Shown here piece by piece: positions 47,587-57,613 of a DNA stretch of 64,000 nucleotides. Every line of letters starts with the position of its first letter. The first letter of the stretch is position 1. The position numbers and the translations under genes were made by a program. A model generated the notes under the pieces. The model did no database searches. It saw only the letters and a program-made list of their open reading frames with translations, and had not been told where the DNA came from. The stretch lies in contig CM071571.1 of NCBI GenBank assembly GCA_036426205.1, forward strand, positions 117,415,706 through 117,479,705. Reading direction: 5' to 3'. The stretch comes from Ascaphus truei. Its lineage: Eukaryota; Chordata; Amphibia; Anura; Ascaphidae.

Positions 47587-49394
47587 CACATGGTACGTGA
47601 AGAAATAGGATTGTCTTCAATCCCATTGGCTGTAATACCATGTGAAATGAGACATGTGGTTTTAAGGATGTGACGTTCCTCCCTTAGAGATGACATCCTA
47701 TCCTTAAAAAAAAGGCAGGCACATGATACAGCATCCAATCGGATTGGAGCTGTACCATCTAACCTATAATGTGATGTCACAGGCCCTATATAAGCCTGTT
47801 CCGTCTCATTTTAGCTCAAGAAGACAACGAGACAACATCCGTTGTGGATTTAACATAGGATTAAAAGAAAGAAGAAAGAAGATTAAAGAAAAGAAAAAAA
47901 TAATGACAGATGAAGATAGTGACAGAAGATCAAAGAAAGAATACTTTAGTACCTGATGCTGTTCTTCGAGGAGTATGGAGACGGATTGCGGGTTTTGACG
48001 TCGCGGGTCGAGAGCTTCCAGATACACCGGGATTCAGAGGGTGAACACTTCTAAAGGTAAGATAAATATTGAATGTATGCAATTGTATTTTTTTTTTTTT
48101 ATGTTTGTGATTGCCCATTGACTGATAATGTATTAATCTGTGCCTAGGGTACAGATTAATACAGTGACAGCCAATGCATTTTTTGGCAAATGTTTGATTT
48201 GAATTGATTGCTATTTTTTCGATTTCTGTTTATTGTTTGGATTAAATTGTTTGGAATTTGGATGGCTTGTTTTTAGTACATTTTAGGATTGGTTAGCGTT
48301 TTAAATTAATTCATTGTTTTGTTGGCTAGTGGTTTCAATTAATGAATTATTTTGTTGGCTAGTGCTTTTATTTATTCATTGATTTGTTGGCTAGTGATTT
48401 TATTTATTTAATTAATTGGTTGGCTAGTGCTTATATTTCTTGAATTGGTTGGATAGGTGTTTATTTAATGTTATTCTTGTGTTTTGAAATAACATTATTT
48501 GTATTGTTTTGGTGATAGATAAATGTTATTCATGTGTGCTGTTAGACTTTTTAATTTTTTTATTGTTGGGGTGTTAAGGTCCTTGTGTATTTCTTTTATT
48601 ATTGTGTATTTTTGGCCTTAATGAATTTTATAAGGTTGACCATTAAGTGCTATAGTGGCTTATCAGGCCCATATTATATGGGTATGATATACCACTGTGC
48701 CAATAAATGGGCAGAGGGTGGGTATAGTGGGTCTGGGGTGGGTGGTTAGGCCTCCCTGGTGGGTAGTGGGGAACAGGGGTTAACCCCCTTAATTACTAAA
48801 TCAGTTATTAATCGCTAAGGTGATTAAGGGGTTAGGGGCCATTAGATTGTATTTTTGTAAGTACTCTTGCTGGCTACGGAGGACATGACATGCAGTATGT
48901 TGATGAGGATGCCCTTCATGATGGCAGTGGTAAGTAGAAAGTTTTTTATTTACTTTATTTGTGCTGGCTGGCTAATGTTTGATTTTATAATGGGCAAATT
49001 AGCTATTTTTCATATCTGGATAAGTTATATTGCCCATTAATTTACTTTGTGTGTTGTGGTGGGTTGTTGGGGGTAGAGGAGGTGGGTAGTAGGGTTGTTG
49101 TGTTTATTTTTGTTTCTTGGGGTAGAGGGATTAGGTGAAGGGGTAGTAGCCCCAAGGGTGGGTGTTTAGGCCTTCCAGGGGGTAGAAGGACTGGTTAACC
49201 CCTTCATTACCATAGCGGTTCCCACCGCTATAGTAGTGAAGGGGTTAACTCCTCCCGCAACCTTCCAGGCAGGCCTAAGCACCCATCCTGGGACTACTAC
49301 CCCCTTCATCCACCCCCTCTGTCTCAAGAAACAGGCTACTGAGGTTTAAGCCCCTTCATTGCCTTAGCGGCTAGCCTCTAAGGTAATGAAGCTA

Positions 49395-49698
49395 TTTTAA
49401 TATAAATTTTAATACTAGTGTAGATGAGCATGGGGTCTCCTGAGCAGAACTGCTTTGTTTAAGATCCGGGGACCCCCTGCTTCCCGAGATACAGGCCCTG
49501 TTATGGGGTGCCGGTATCTCCTATGCATTTTATTCCCACTGTAACATGACGCAAGACATTTAAATGTATAGGAGATACCGGCACCCCATAACAGGGCCTG
49601 TATCTTGGGAAGCGGGGGTCCCCGAACCTAATATCAACGAGGTTCTGCTCCGGAGACCCCCTGCTTATCTACACTAGTATTAAAATGTATACTAAAAT
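49395..49698. repeat. foldback palindrome, copy in element C
   Basis: Arms of about 140 bp around a short centre, starting TTTTAATATAAATTTTAATA and containing GGGGACCCCCTGCTTCCCGA and its complement. Third copy of the foldback family. Confidence 0.85.
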
Positions 49699-49881
49699 AT
49701 TTCGATCGCTGGCGAGATATGTGCAGGGAGAGGCGGCTCTCTCTGTGCAGCTCTCTCTGCAGCTGGAACAAATCACTGAGTAAGGCTAAGGCCCCGTTGC
49801 ACGTGTCCGCACGGCTGTCTTGCTTGCCGGAGGCACGTGCAACTCACTGCACCGCGATCTGCAGGAAACTTTTTTCGGAGC

Positions 49882-49904
49882 GGGGGGGGGGGGGGGGGGG
49901 GGGG
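49882..49904. repeat. G23 homopolymer at the breakpoint of the Penelope-like element
   Basis: Twenty-three G residues separate the truncated reverse transcriptase frame from unrelated sequence. Such a run may hide an assembly or sequencing error. Confidence 0.9.
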
Positions 49905-51288
49905 TTACATACTCAAAAAATGCTAATAGACTATCTGTGCTCCCGTGCCAAATAAAAATAAGGTCATCTATGAAACGTTTGTAAAAAATGATATTGTGCC
50001 TAAAAGTATTGGTGCTATTAAAAATAAAGTTGTTTTCCCACCACCCCATAAAAAGATTGGCATAGGAGGGGGCGAAACTCGTCCCCATTGCCGTACCCCG
50101 TAATTGCAGATAAAACTTGTGCTCAAAAAGAAAATAATTGTGTGTTAAGAGGAAAAGTATAGCTTCCATAATAAATGTGATCATTGGTAGTGAGCTACCG
50201 GGACATTCTATAAAGTGACGGACAGCCGTCATACCCAGGTCATGGCGTATAATTGAGTACAGGGAGACCACATCCATGGTTACCCACAAGAATTCCTGAT
50301 TCCATTCAATTTCCTTCATCTTAGTCAGCAAATCGCCTGAGTCCAAGATGAAGGATGGCAGTTGTCTCACAAAAGGCTGCAAATAAGCGTTAACATATCT
50401 TGATAAACCATCTCCCAAAGATCCAATACTCGAGACTATCGGCCGACCAGGAGGTTCGACCAACGTCTTATGGATCTTTGGGAGATGGTGGTAGATGGGA
50501 ATAACAGGTTTTAAGTTAACTATAAATTCAGATTCATCTTTATTTAAAACATAAGTAGCTGTTCCCAAGTCTACCAGATCTAACAATTCCTTTAGAAAGT
50601 ATTCTGTGGGATCCCGCGGTAGTCCAGAGTAGGAGGACACATCGCCAAGTTGGCGGAACGCCTCCTTGAGATAGTCAGTCCTACTCTGAACCACCACGGC
50701 GCCCCCTTTGTCTGCATATTTGATTACCAACTTGTCATTATCTTGTAAGGATTTAATGGCAGCACGTTCTCCTTTGTTTAAATTATCGCTTCTTAGCTGA
50801 GAAAAGGAAAAGCCCTGGGCTAATACTCTCAGGTCTCTAATGACTAGGTTCTCAAAAAGTGTAAGGTATGGACCTTTTACAAAAGTTGGATAAAAAATAG
50901 ATTTTTCCTTTAAAGTGGATTTCCAATCCCCCAGCGTATATGACTCTGATACATCAATTCCATTACTCTGCAGTAAAAGATCCTCCATATCCTTAACTGC
51001 ACACTGATCCCTAAAAGAAGTCAAGGAGTGTGTGGGTGGGATAAGGCTTGGAATCGTGTGTATTGATTCTGGGGAGTCACTATCTAAAGTTGTCACCGTC
51101 TGGGGCTCACCACCGTGAGGTGGATGATAAAATTTCTTTAATGCCAGTTTGCGCACAAATTTATGGACATCGACCACTGTGCCAAAGAGGTCAATGTCCA
51201 TAGTTGGCGCATATTTTAGTCCCTTATTAAGTAGTGAAATCTCTGACGGTGACAACTCCACCCCTGAGATATTAATTACATTATTCAC
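49905..51288 (-). pseudogene. Penelope-like reverse transcriptase, C-terminally truncated
   Basis: Penelope-like reverse transcriptases copy element RNA and are related to telomerase reverse transcriptase. Motifs seen, with rough residue positions from 51288: 'LLNKGLKYAPT' (20), 'KYADKGGAVVVQSR' (190), 'HHLPKIHK' and 'PPGRPIVSSIGS' (270-290), 'VTMDVVSLYS' with the first catalytic Asp (340), 'GTAMGTSFAPSYANLFM' (400) and 'FYKRFIDDLIFIW' with the Asp pair (440). The frame is open throughout, so the copy is fairly intact up to the break. Position 51288 is GTG, not ATG; the frame stays open upstream across the end of the upstream ORF ('KEKELLSDV' precedes it), so the true start is probably not here. 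The C-terminal thumb and GIY-YIG nuclease are lost. Confidence 0.9.
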
Positions 51289-51293
51289 ATCAC

Positions 51294-52277
51294 TTAGTAG
51301 TTCTTTTTCCTTTTGTTTACCCTTTTCCCCCCTGCGTCTCTTCCCCCCCCTCCTTGTCCTCTTTGGTCTTTTCTGAACATCATGTAGTTTTTTGACTGCT
51401 GGTCTGTGTGGTAAGTGTCCACTGATTGTACTGTGGCGGTGTCCCCTCTGGATGCGCTTCCCTCTGATGGGCGTCTTTCACCTCGGGATTGGTTGTTATC
51501 CCCACGTTGAGGGCCACTGGATCTATTTTCCATGTCATGAAACGACACTGAGTGTGACAATGGTTCAACATCAGACAGTTCTGAGTCCCCACTTTGATAC
51601 TCAAAATTGCTGGGTTTTAGAATAGACTTATTTGGGGTGGATCTCCTCGACCCTTTCCTCATTGGATCTTGCATAGACCGGTCATAAACCGGTACAACTC
51701 TTTGCCAGCTGTAGATTTGGTTTTTTTCGTAGTCAATACGGTCACGGTCATATTTGCCCTGTTTTCTGATCATAATCTCTCTCTCAGCGTCCTCTGTAGT
51801 CTTAGCCAAAATTTTGTCAAATTTGGAAAACCCCTCAATGTCCTTGAATCTGCGCAGTTTGTCCTGTAATTCCTTAATCTGATTGTCAAGAGTTTCTTTC
51901 TCATTGATCTTATGCTGCAAAATCTGATCCATTAGGTTAAATGAACAGGTATTTAGTGTTTCTGTCCACCGTTCCTCAAAAGCTTTGTCTGGGAATCCGA
52001 ATGTTGGGGCCTTTTTGACCCTCAAACCTCTGGGTATTCTCTTCATTTTTAAATAGTTTTCTGTGGCGACAATATCCCACCAAATACGTGTTTTATAAAT
52101 CAGCAGTTTTTCTAATCTTTGGAAATAAATCCTTAAATCTGCAACATCATTGGAATCAGTGTCCACCACGCTTTCAAAGACACGGAGTGCCTTTTTTTTC
52201 CTTGAGGAATCATCCCCACAATTGAATGTATATATTACAGGTGTAGGAATATCCTGTGTATTCTCACTGTCATCCAT
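51294..52277 (-). CDS. Penelope-like element upstream ORF, 327 aa, coiled-coil
   Basis: It starts at ATG 52277 and ends at TAA 51294. I do not recognise a catalytic domain. The middle has a charged, heptad-like stretch ('QHKINEKETLDNQIKELQDK', about residues 115-140) likely to form a coiled coil. The C-terminal third is Ser/Arg-rich and ends in Gly/Lys-rich sequence ('GGGGRDAGGKR', 'NKRKKNY'). It lies directly upstream of, and overlaps, the reverse transcriptase frame. A G8 run (complement of 51343-51350) lies in the overlap; a one-base change there would join the two frames. It may be the N-terminal part of one long protein or a separate ORF1-like protein. Confidence 0.7.
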   Translation of the reverse strand: MDDSENTQDIPTPVIYTFNCGDDSSRKKKALRVFESVVDTDSNDVADLRIYFQRLEKLLIYKTRIWWDIVATENYLKMKRIPRGLRVKKAPTFGFPDKAFEERWTETLNTCSFNLMDQILQHKINEKETLDNQIKELQDKLRRFKDIEGFSKFDKILAKTTEDAEREIMIRKQGKYDRDRIDYEKNQIYSWQRVVPVYDRSMQDPMRKGSRRSTPNKSILKPSNFEYQSGDSELSDVEPLSHSVSFHDMENRSSGPQRGDNNQSRGERRPSEGSASRGDTATVQSVDTYHTDQQSKNYMMFRKDQRGQGGGGRDAGGKRVNKRKKNY

Positions 52278-52455
52278 TATGAATTCCTTCTATTCAGTAG
52301 TAATCAATGTCCAAAAAAGCACAGACCTGTTCTAGAATCCTGAGTTTTGGATAATTCTTTTTCTTATAACACAGGGAGTAAGTCCTTATTGCACAATGTC
52401 GGACCACAAGAGCCTTAAAAATAAGGATGCAGGAGCACTGCAGAACACAGAACAA

Positions 52456-53487
52456 TATATAATGATTACATGATTTTTGTCAACAATTTTGCTTGACAAA
52501 TGTGGTATCTTCATTTATTTTAACTTATATGTGATCATGAGATGCCACTATTAGATTATTGCAATGTTTTTTCCCACAAGCAGGGACGCAGAGCCAGGAT
52601 GGGGGCGGATACAGTCTCCCATACATCCCTCCCTACCTGTGTATAGGACACTTTTGAGCACCTTACCTCATCCTAACCTTCTGCCAGGTGGTTTAATTAA
52701 AAGAGTACTACAATGTACCACCCATTGACTCACCATTGTGGTATAAACCGGATACTTGTATGTGATTAAGTTTAATAATAGTGTTTTCTCTAGTTTATAA
52801 GTGGGGCAAAAAGACCACCATATACACTAAGGGAAATATACAATAAGCCCCATTTGCAATAACCTGATATGATTTCTGAAGTAAAACTGTCTCTTAGCGA
52901 GGTTAGGAGAGCTTTTTACAGGTACAGGCTTTTTACAGGTACAGTAGCATTAGGACTTTAAAAAGAAGGCTACATTGGCGTAGTTTGCAATAATAAAATG
53001 CTTTGGCCAAAGAATTTAACTAAATGACCCTCACTTATGAAAATAAAAACGGATACGTTTTTAACTATATAATTTGTCATATTGGATGTGGCCCCGGGGA
53101 TTTTTGTCTTATGTATAAAATGTAATGACATTAATTTGGAACCTCGAGTCTCAACTAATGAGCTGCAGCAAATATTACGTCTCTCGCTATACTGTTTACA
53201 AACATGGTGTAACTGGCTTAAATATGACTACAGTTTTACACTACATTGTTTTCTTCTTTATGAATGGTTATGGAAAAAAAGTTTAAGTAAAACACATGAA
53301 TGAAGCATTATATCACATTCACAGCCGCACTGGAATCATTTACTTGTGTATGTAATTCTAATTTTCTGTAATCTGCCAGTCATCATTTTTCTTTTTGCCA
53401 CAAACATGCAACTCTTGTTTCTTTTTATCAACATTGAGCATGAAAATAACTTTATGTTGGGAAAAAACCCCAGATAGCCTGTGTTAT
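52456..53487. other. AT-rich intergenic sequence
   Basis: Nothing recognised. Confidence 0.35.
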
Positions 53488-53571
53488 GCGGCTGCTGCAG
53501 CTGCTGCTGCTGCTGCTGCTGCTGCTGCTACTACCAGTACTACCAGTACTACCAGTACTACCAGTACTACA
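53488..53571. repeat. compound microsatellite (GCT)n-(ACTACCAGT)n
   Basis: About eleven GCT units with a few interruptions, followed by four to five 9-bp units built on ACTACCAGT. It lies in an open frame (Ala-rich then Thr/Ser-rich), but flanking sequence does not support a gene. Confidence 0.95.
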
Positions 53572-54490
53572 AATGGCAATATTCAAATGCACCATGAGGA
53601 AGACTGAAATATTTCCCAATTACTTCATTTTAATAGTATGACTACCATTACCAGGCTAAATACTACTTCATTAGAAAAGACAAAGGGGGGAAAGCTACTA
53701 AAGGATTGTAAGATGCAAGCTTAAAAGTGTTACTATATATATGAGGTGGTTTGAGTTTTGCCAACGTTACTGTACACTCAAATGAGAAAGGTTGTATGCA
53801 TATTGACAGTTTGCCTGCAGATGCAGCAACGTCTTTAGGGTGAAATAAATACTACACACTTTGAAACATTTGAATGGGGAAATGACCTCATTATCTTGAA
53901 GCCGATATTCATGCCTCATTCACTAAAATTCAACAGTGGTAAGCAAACCCCGTCAAACATTTCACTTTTGTAAATTTCAAACGTTCTGTATTCAAGGATA
54001 CTCCCCCACTAACCAGCTACACAAAAGGATGTGTCTGCAACTTGTAGGCATAGATGTGATACTGTTGTCATTACAGCTCTGTTTTCAATTCACCCCCTCT
54101 TACATCTTCACTTTGGGGCTGTCTTCCCTTAGCCATCATTCAATCCAGACATCAAAACCCAGAAGCCCAATAAGCGAAACTATATGATTGAGAAGAAAAG
54201 GTCACAGCTTTAACAACCAAATTTAACAGATACGGTGAATCCCAATTAATTTCTACCAACCTGTTCAGCCTAATGGACCCAGACACATGGCAATTAGGCA
54301 GCTGAAGGAGGAGGATGGCCTTCAAGCTTGCTGATCCCACCAAATCTGTAGCTTTTCCCACCCTTCTTCCTGATATTTCTAGACCAAGCCTAATTACAAG
54401 TTTTACTTTTTTTTAATGGTACAAACTAACACAAACCATAAATATCTCATCCAACCCAGACAATGAGAGACTAGGGGAGGAAAGGCGAGA
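53572..54490. other. AT-rich intergenic sequence
   Basis: Nothing recognised. Confidence 0.35.
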
Positions 54491-54811
54491 TGTCTCTTGA
54501 GAAAAAAGTAGGATCCTGTATCCCCAGTTCAGCTTAACTATTGACCTTTTCCTTGACCTTTAATTTCCCTCCGCCTAATCATAACCACTTTCTAATTGTC
54601 TAGAAACTGGCCTCAGCTGACCAAAGTCATATGCACCTTCCCTTATGCTTCCCATTTGACTATATTTTGATTACAACATATTACAGTATAACATCTATAA
54701 TAATAAAATAGCCTGTGTGTTTCTCTGTCAGAAAAACAAAGGCTGTTAAAAACAAAGTACTGTAGGTGGGAAAAACCTCTGAATGTATGGGACCTGAAAC
54801 ATCGTATTGTA

Positions 54812-55010
54812 TGCATGTATGTATGTCTTTATTTATATAGCGCCATTAATGTACATAGCGCTTCACAGCAGTAATAGTTACAATCATATAAATAATAAGA
54901 TATACATAACACATAATAAGATATAAATAACAGAAAGGGAAGAAGTGCTACAGACTTAAAAGTAACATTTAGGAAAAGGAATCCCTGCTCCGAAGAGTTT
55001 ACAATCTAAT
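54812..55010 (-). repeat. L2/CR1-like 3' tail
   Basis: On the minus strand: TTGTAAACTCTTCGGAGCAG, then TGTAGCACTTCTTCCC, then GCTATGTACATTAATGGCGC and TATATAAATAAAGAC. This tail is widespread in amphibian genomes. Repeated with indels at about 57932-58122. Confidence 0.65.
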
Positions 55011-55380
55011 TATTCTTCACCGCTTGCTAATAGATAGAAGAGACTGCAATAAGAAATCTGTGAGTAGATTCCTACTTGGTATCTCACTATATGAAACTCT
55101 ATTGCATTGTTTTGGTTGTCAGTCAGAGCCATAGCTCCCAGACCATAAATCCTAGAGACCTTTGTGGTGTGCATCGTGGGGTTATTTTTTATTTTGGGAT
55201 TGCTGTTTTTTTTAACCTGTTTTCAACTGCCTGCCTCTGATTGGTTGTTCCCGTTCTGCGAGGACACTGATTGGTCAGTTTCTCGGCGTGAGGCTGCTGA
55301 GGGAGGTATGTGATTGTCACGACGCTGATTGAGACCTTCCGGATATTTCTTACGAGAAGAGCATAGTCCACGGGGTTGGA

Positions 55381-55625
55381 GTTTAAGAGAGGGATGGAGG
55401 AGAGATGGGGGTGTAAGAAAGGGAGGGGAAATGAATTGGTTTAAGATAGGGAGGAGGAGAGGTAGTGATGTTAGAGAGGGAGGGGAGAGAGCTTGGAGTA
55501 TAAGAGAGGGAGGGGGATAGGTGGGGTGTAAGGGAGGGAGGAGTGAGGGGGGGAGGAAGAGTGAGAAAGGTAGTGAGAGACAGAGGGGGAGAAAAATACA
55601 TGGGGGAGTGGATGTGTCACTGAGG
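55381..55625. repeat. purine-rich minisatellite
   Basis: Degenerate GAGAGGGAGGGGGA and TAAGAAAGGGAGGGG units. Duplicated at about 58496-58740. Confidence 0.8.
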
Positions 55626-56499
55626 GGGAAGGGCACTTTCTCATTTAAAGTTCCCTAAAACATTCAATTTGTAAATAATTTGCCAACATTTGGTTACATT
55701 TTATTTAGGGAAGCCACGGTTTAGTTTTTTGGTCGGCTATGTGGAATTGCACCTTTAACACCTTTAGTGTCCCATAGACATACAGCATATATCATGAAGG
55801 GTGGCACTCTGGAAGCTTGTATGGTGTAGGTTGTACAGTATGGGTTTGTCGACCGCAAACTAAAAGAAAAGGGAGGTCCCTTCCGTTAACGTCACCAGAT
55901 TATGTGAGTGCGCAGGAGGAGCTGTGACTATGAAAGTGGCAGGAACCTCTGGCACTGAAGGAGTTAATATAGTAAAGGCATGCCAATGATTCACTAACTC
56001 CCATTCTAGTGTGGCATTCAAGTGAATGCAAGTTGATGCATTATTAACTGGCCGATACCTCACATCTCATTGCATCGAATAGGAGCCAAAGATTCTGATT
56101 ACATTTGTGCATGTTATCCCAACATTAATAATTATTCTGAGCTGTAGTGGGACATATGGCTTTTAAACATTTATGAATGAAAGAACTGAATGTAAACAAG
56201 CACAGGAAGAATACACGATCATGCGAGATTAATTTACTATTGTACTGAAATAAATCAATTCTAGAAGACAAATGGTAAAACTGTTTGTGTTTTTGTAGAG
56301 TTTAGGTCGATATGGAGGGATTCATTTACATTATAGATTTAATAGCTTCTGTGAGTTATTGATTTCTCTGGTTCAGACAACTACATTCTTTACGTTTGTA
56401 GTCTTCTCAGCAGATCCTTATATTGTTCCTTGCACATATGGCACAAGCTACTGCTTACTTTAAAAAAATAATAATAGAAGAAAACAAATATATTTTTAT

Positions 56500-57613
56500 A
56501 ACACAACAAAAGAAAAAATTGGCGCCAACCTGAACCACTATATATATAGCCTCTAAAAGATATATGTAAAACCTATACTATGCACAGTGGAACAAATACA
56601 AAATATATAACTAATACAATAAAACAATAAAAAACATACAAAAGAAAAAAGGAAAATGTCCAGAAAAATGAATATATAAAAAATAATACAAATCCTAAAA
56701 AATACTCCAATTGCTATCCAAAAGAGGTCTGCAGCCCGAATGAAGGGAACACCACTTCCTTGAAGATATCTACAAAAACACAGAAAAAACAGGCGCACTC
56801 ATAGCGTAAAATAGTATAACAATAAAGTTTATGGAATGAAGGATTTAAAAATACACACTCACAAACATAGCTGAATATAAAGCATTTTTGAGTAAAACTC
56901 AGCCCGTCAGACAATTGTTAAAGTGTATGTTATTGCATGCATTGATATGCTTGGTCATTTTGTTTAAATTTAATTTTATTAGCTTATTTTATATATGTTT
57001 TGGTATACATAGGGGTTAATTTCACCCTTATATCGATCACATGTATCCTATTAGTAATTTGCTGTCTTCTATGCTCTGATTGGTCTAACGTACTATATTA
57101 CTGCGTCCAATACCTATACCATTGCCTCCTGATGAAGTCTCGTTCGAGACGAAACGCGTAGAGAGCGCAGTGGTGGTTATTGTCCAGTTTTTATCTTTAT
57201 TACATCCACTCATGTGCTACAGCATATTTTTGCTGTGTTGATAGCATTTATCTCAGCCACCCAGCCGTCCAGCCCATTTTCCATTGTGAATTCTCTCCGG
57301 TTGAAACTCACTGACGTCACCGAATTCTCGCGAGATTTGGATCAGAGAATTCACTGTGTGACGCGGAGCAAGGGGAAGGCAGCGTCCCTCGTGCATTTCG
57401 GTCCCTGCAAGGACACAGAGGGGCTACTGCAGTAGGACATATCACGGACATCACAGCGAAGTCTTCCATACTGGGTTCCTGCGGGCTGAGTTTTACTCAA
57501 AAATGCTTTATATTCAGCTATGTTTGTGTGTGTATTTTTAAATCCTTCATTCCATAAACTTTATTGTTATACTATTTTACGCTATGAGTGCGCCTGTTTT
57601 TTCTGTGTTTTTG
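56500..57613. mobile_element. inverted-arm element with hammerhead-like motif (first copy)
   Basis: Arms of about 130 bp (56773-56912 and 57480-57612) are reverse complements containing CTCATAGCGTAAAATAGT. Between them lies the best hammerhead-like motif of the window (57118-57174). The left flank ends with AAATATATTTTTAT (56486-56499); the same 14-mer follows the far arm end at 61685-61698, supporting a retroelement-type target duplication once the tandem duplication is discounted. No protein domain seen. Confidence 0.55.
57118..57174 (+). ncRNA. hammerhead-like ribozyme motif, best copy
   Basis: ACCATTG (57118-57124) pairs with CAGTGGT (57168-57174), and CTC (57126-57128) with GAG (57161-57163), giving a stem I with an internal loop. 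CTGATGA (57129-57135), one extra A, stem II GTCTC/GAGAC with loop GTTC, then GAAACGCGTA (57151-57160) complete the type I layout. Apart from the extra A next to stem II, the conserved core positions are present. Activity unproven. Confidence 0.55.

Larger units (their letters stand above)
47471..49790 (+). mobile_element. Harbinger-like repeat, copy C, with promoter and exon-like blocks
   Basis: In order: a palindrome of about 34-bp arms (47508-47586), a TATA box in CCCTATATAAGC (47787), a leader with a 17-codon ORF (47903-47956), a donor-like AAG/GTAAGA at 48057, a T-rich intron-like stretch, the 'CACTGTGCCAAT' module shared with copy A, an exon-like block in frame 'DEDALHDG' ending at a GTAAGT donor (48930), GGGGTTA hairpins, the foldback palindrome (49395-49698) and a terminus 'CACTGAGTAAGGCT' near 49773 resembling the reversed end of copy B. 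No transposase. The left edge is uncertain. Confidence 0.45.
49905..52455 (-). mobile_element. Penelope-like element, 3'-truncated, minus strand
   Basis: The minus strand carries a leader (about 52455-52278), an upstream coiled-coil ORF and a Penelope-type reverse transcriptase. The element stops just after the catalytic Asp-Asp motif at a G23 run. The rest of the thumb and the GIY-YIG endonuclease of complete elements are missing. The left and right ends of a full element cannot be seen, so the 5' boundary is approximate. Confidence 0.85.
54491..57613. repeat. 3.1-kb tandem duplication, copy 1
   Basis: From TGTCTCTTGAGAAAAAAGTA (54491) the sequence is repeated from 57614 with a period of 3123 bp. 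This copy reads as the cleaner one. It includes a LINE-type tail (54812-55010), a purine-rich minisatellite (55381-55625) and the left part of an inverted-arm element (from 56500). Confidence 0.9.
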
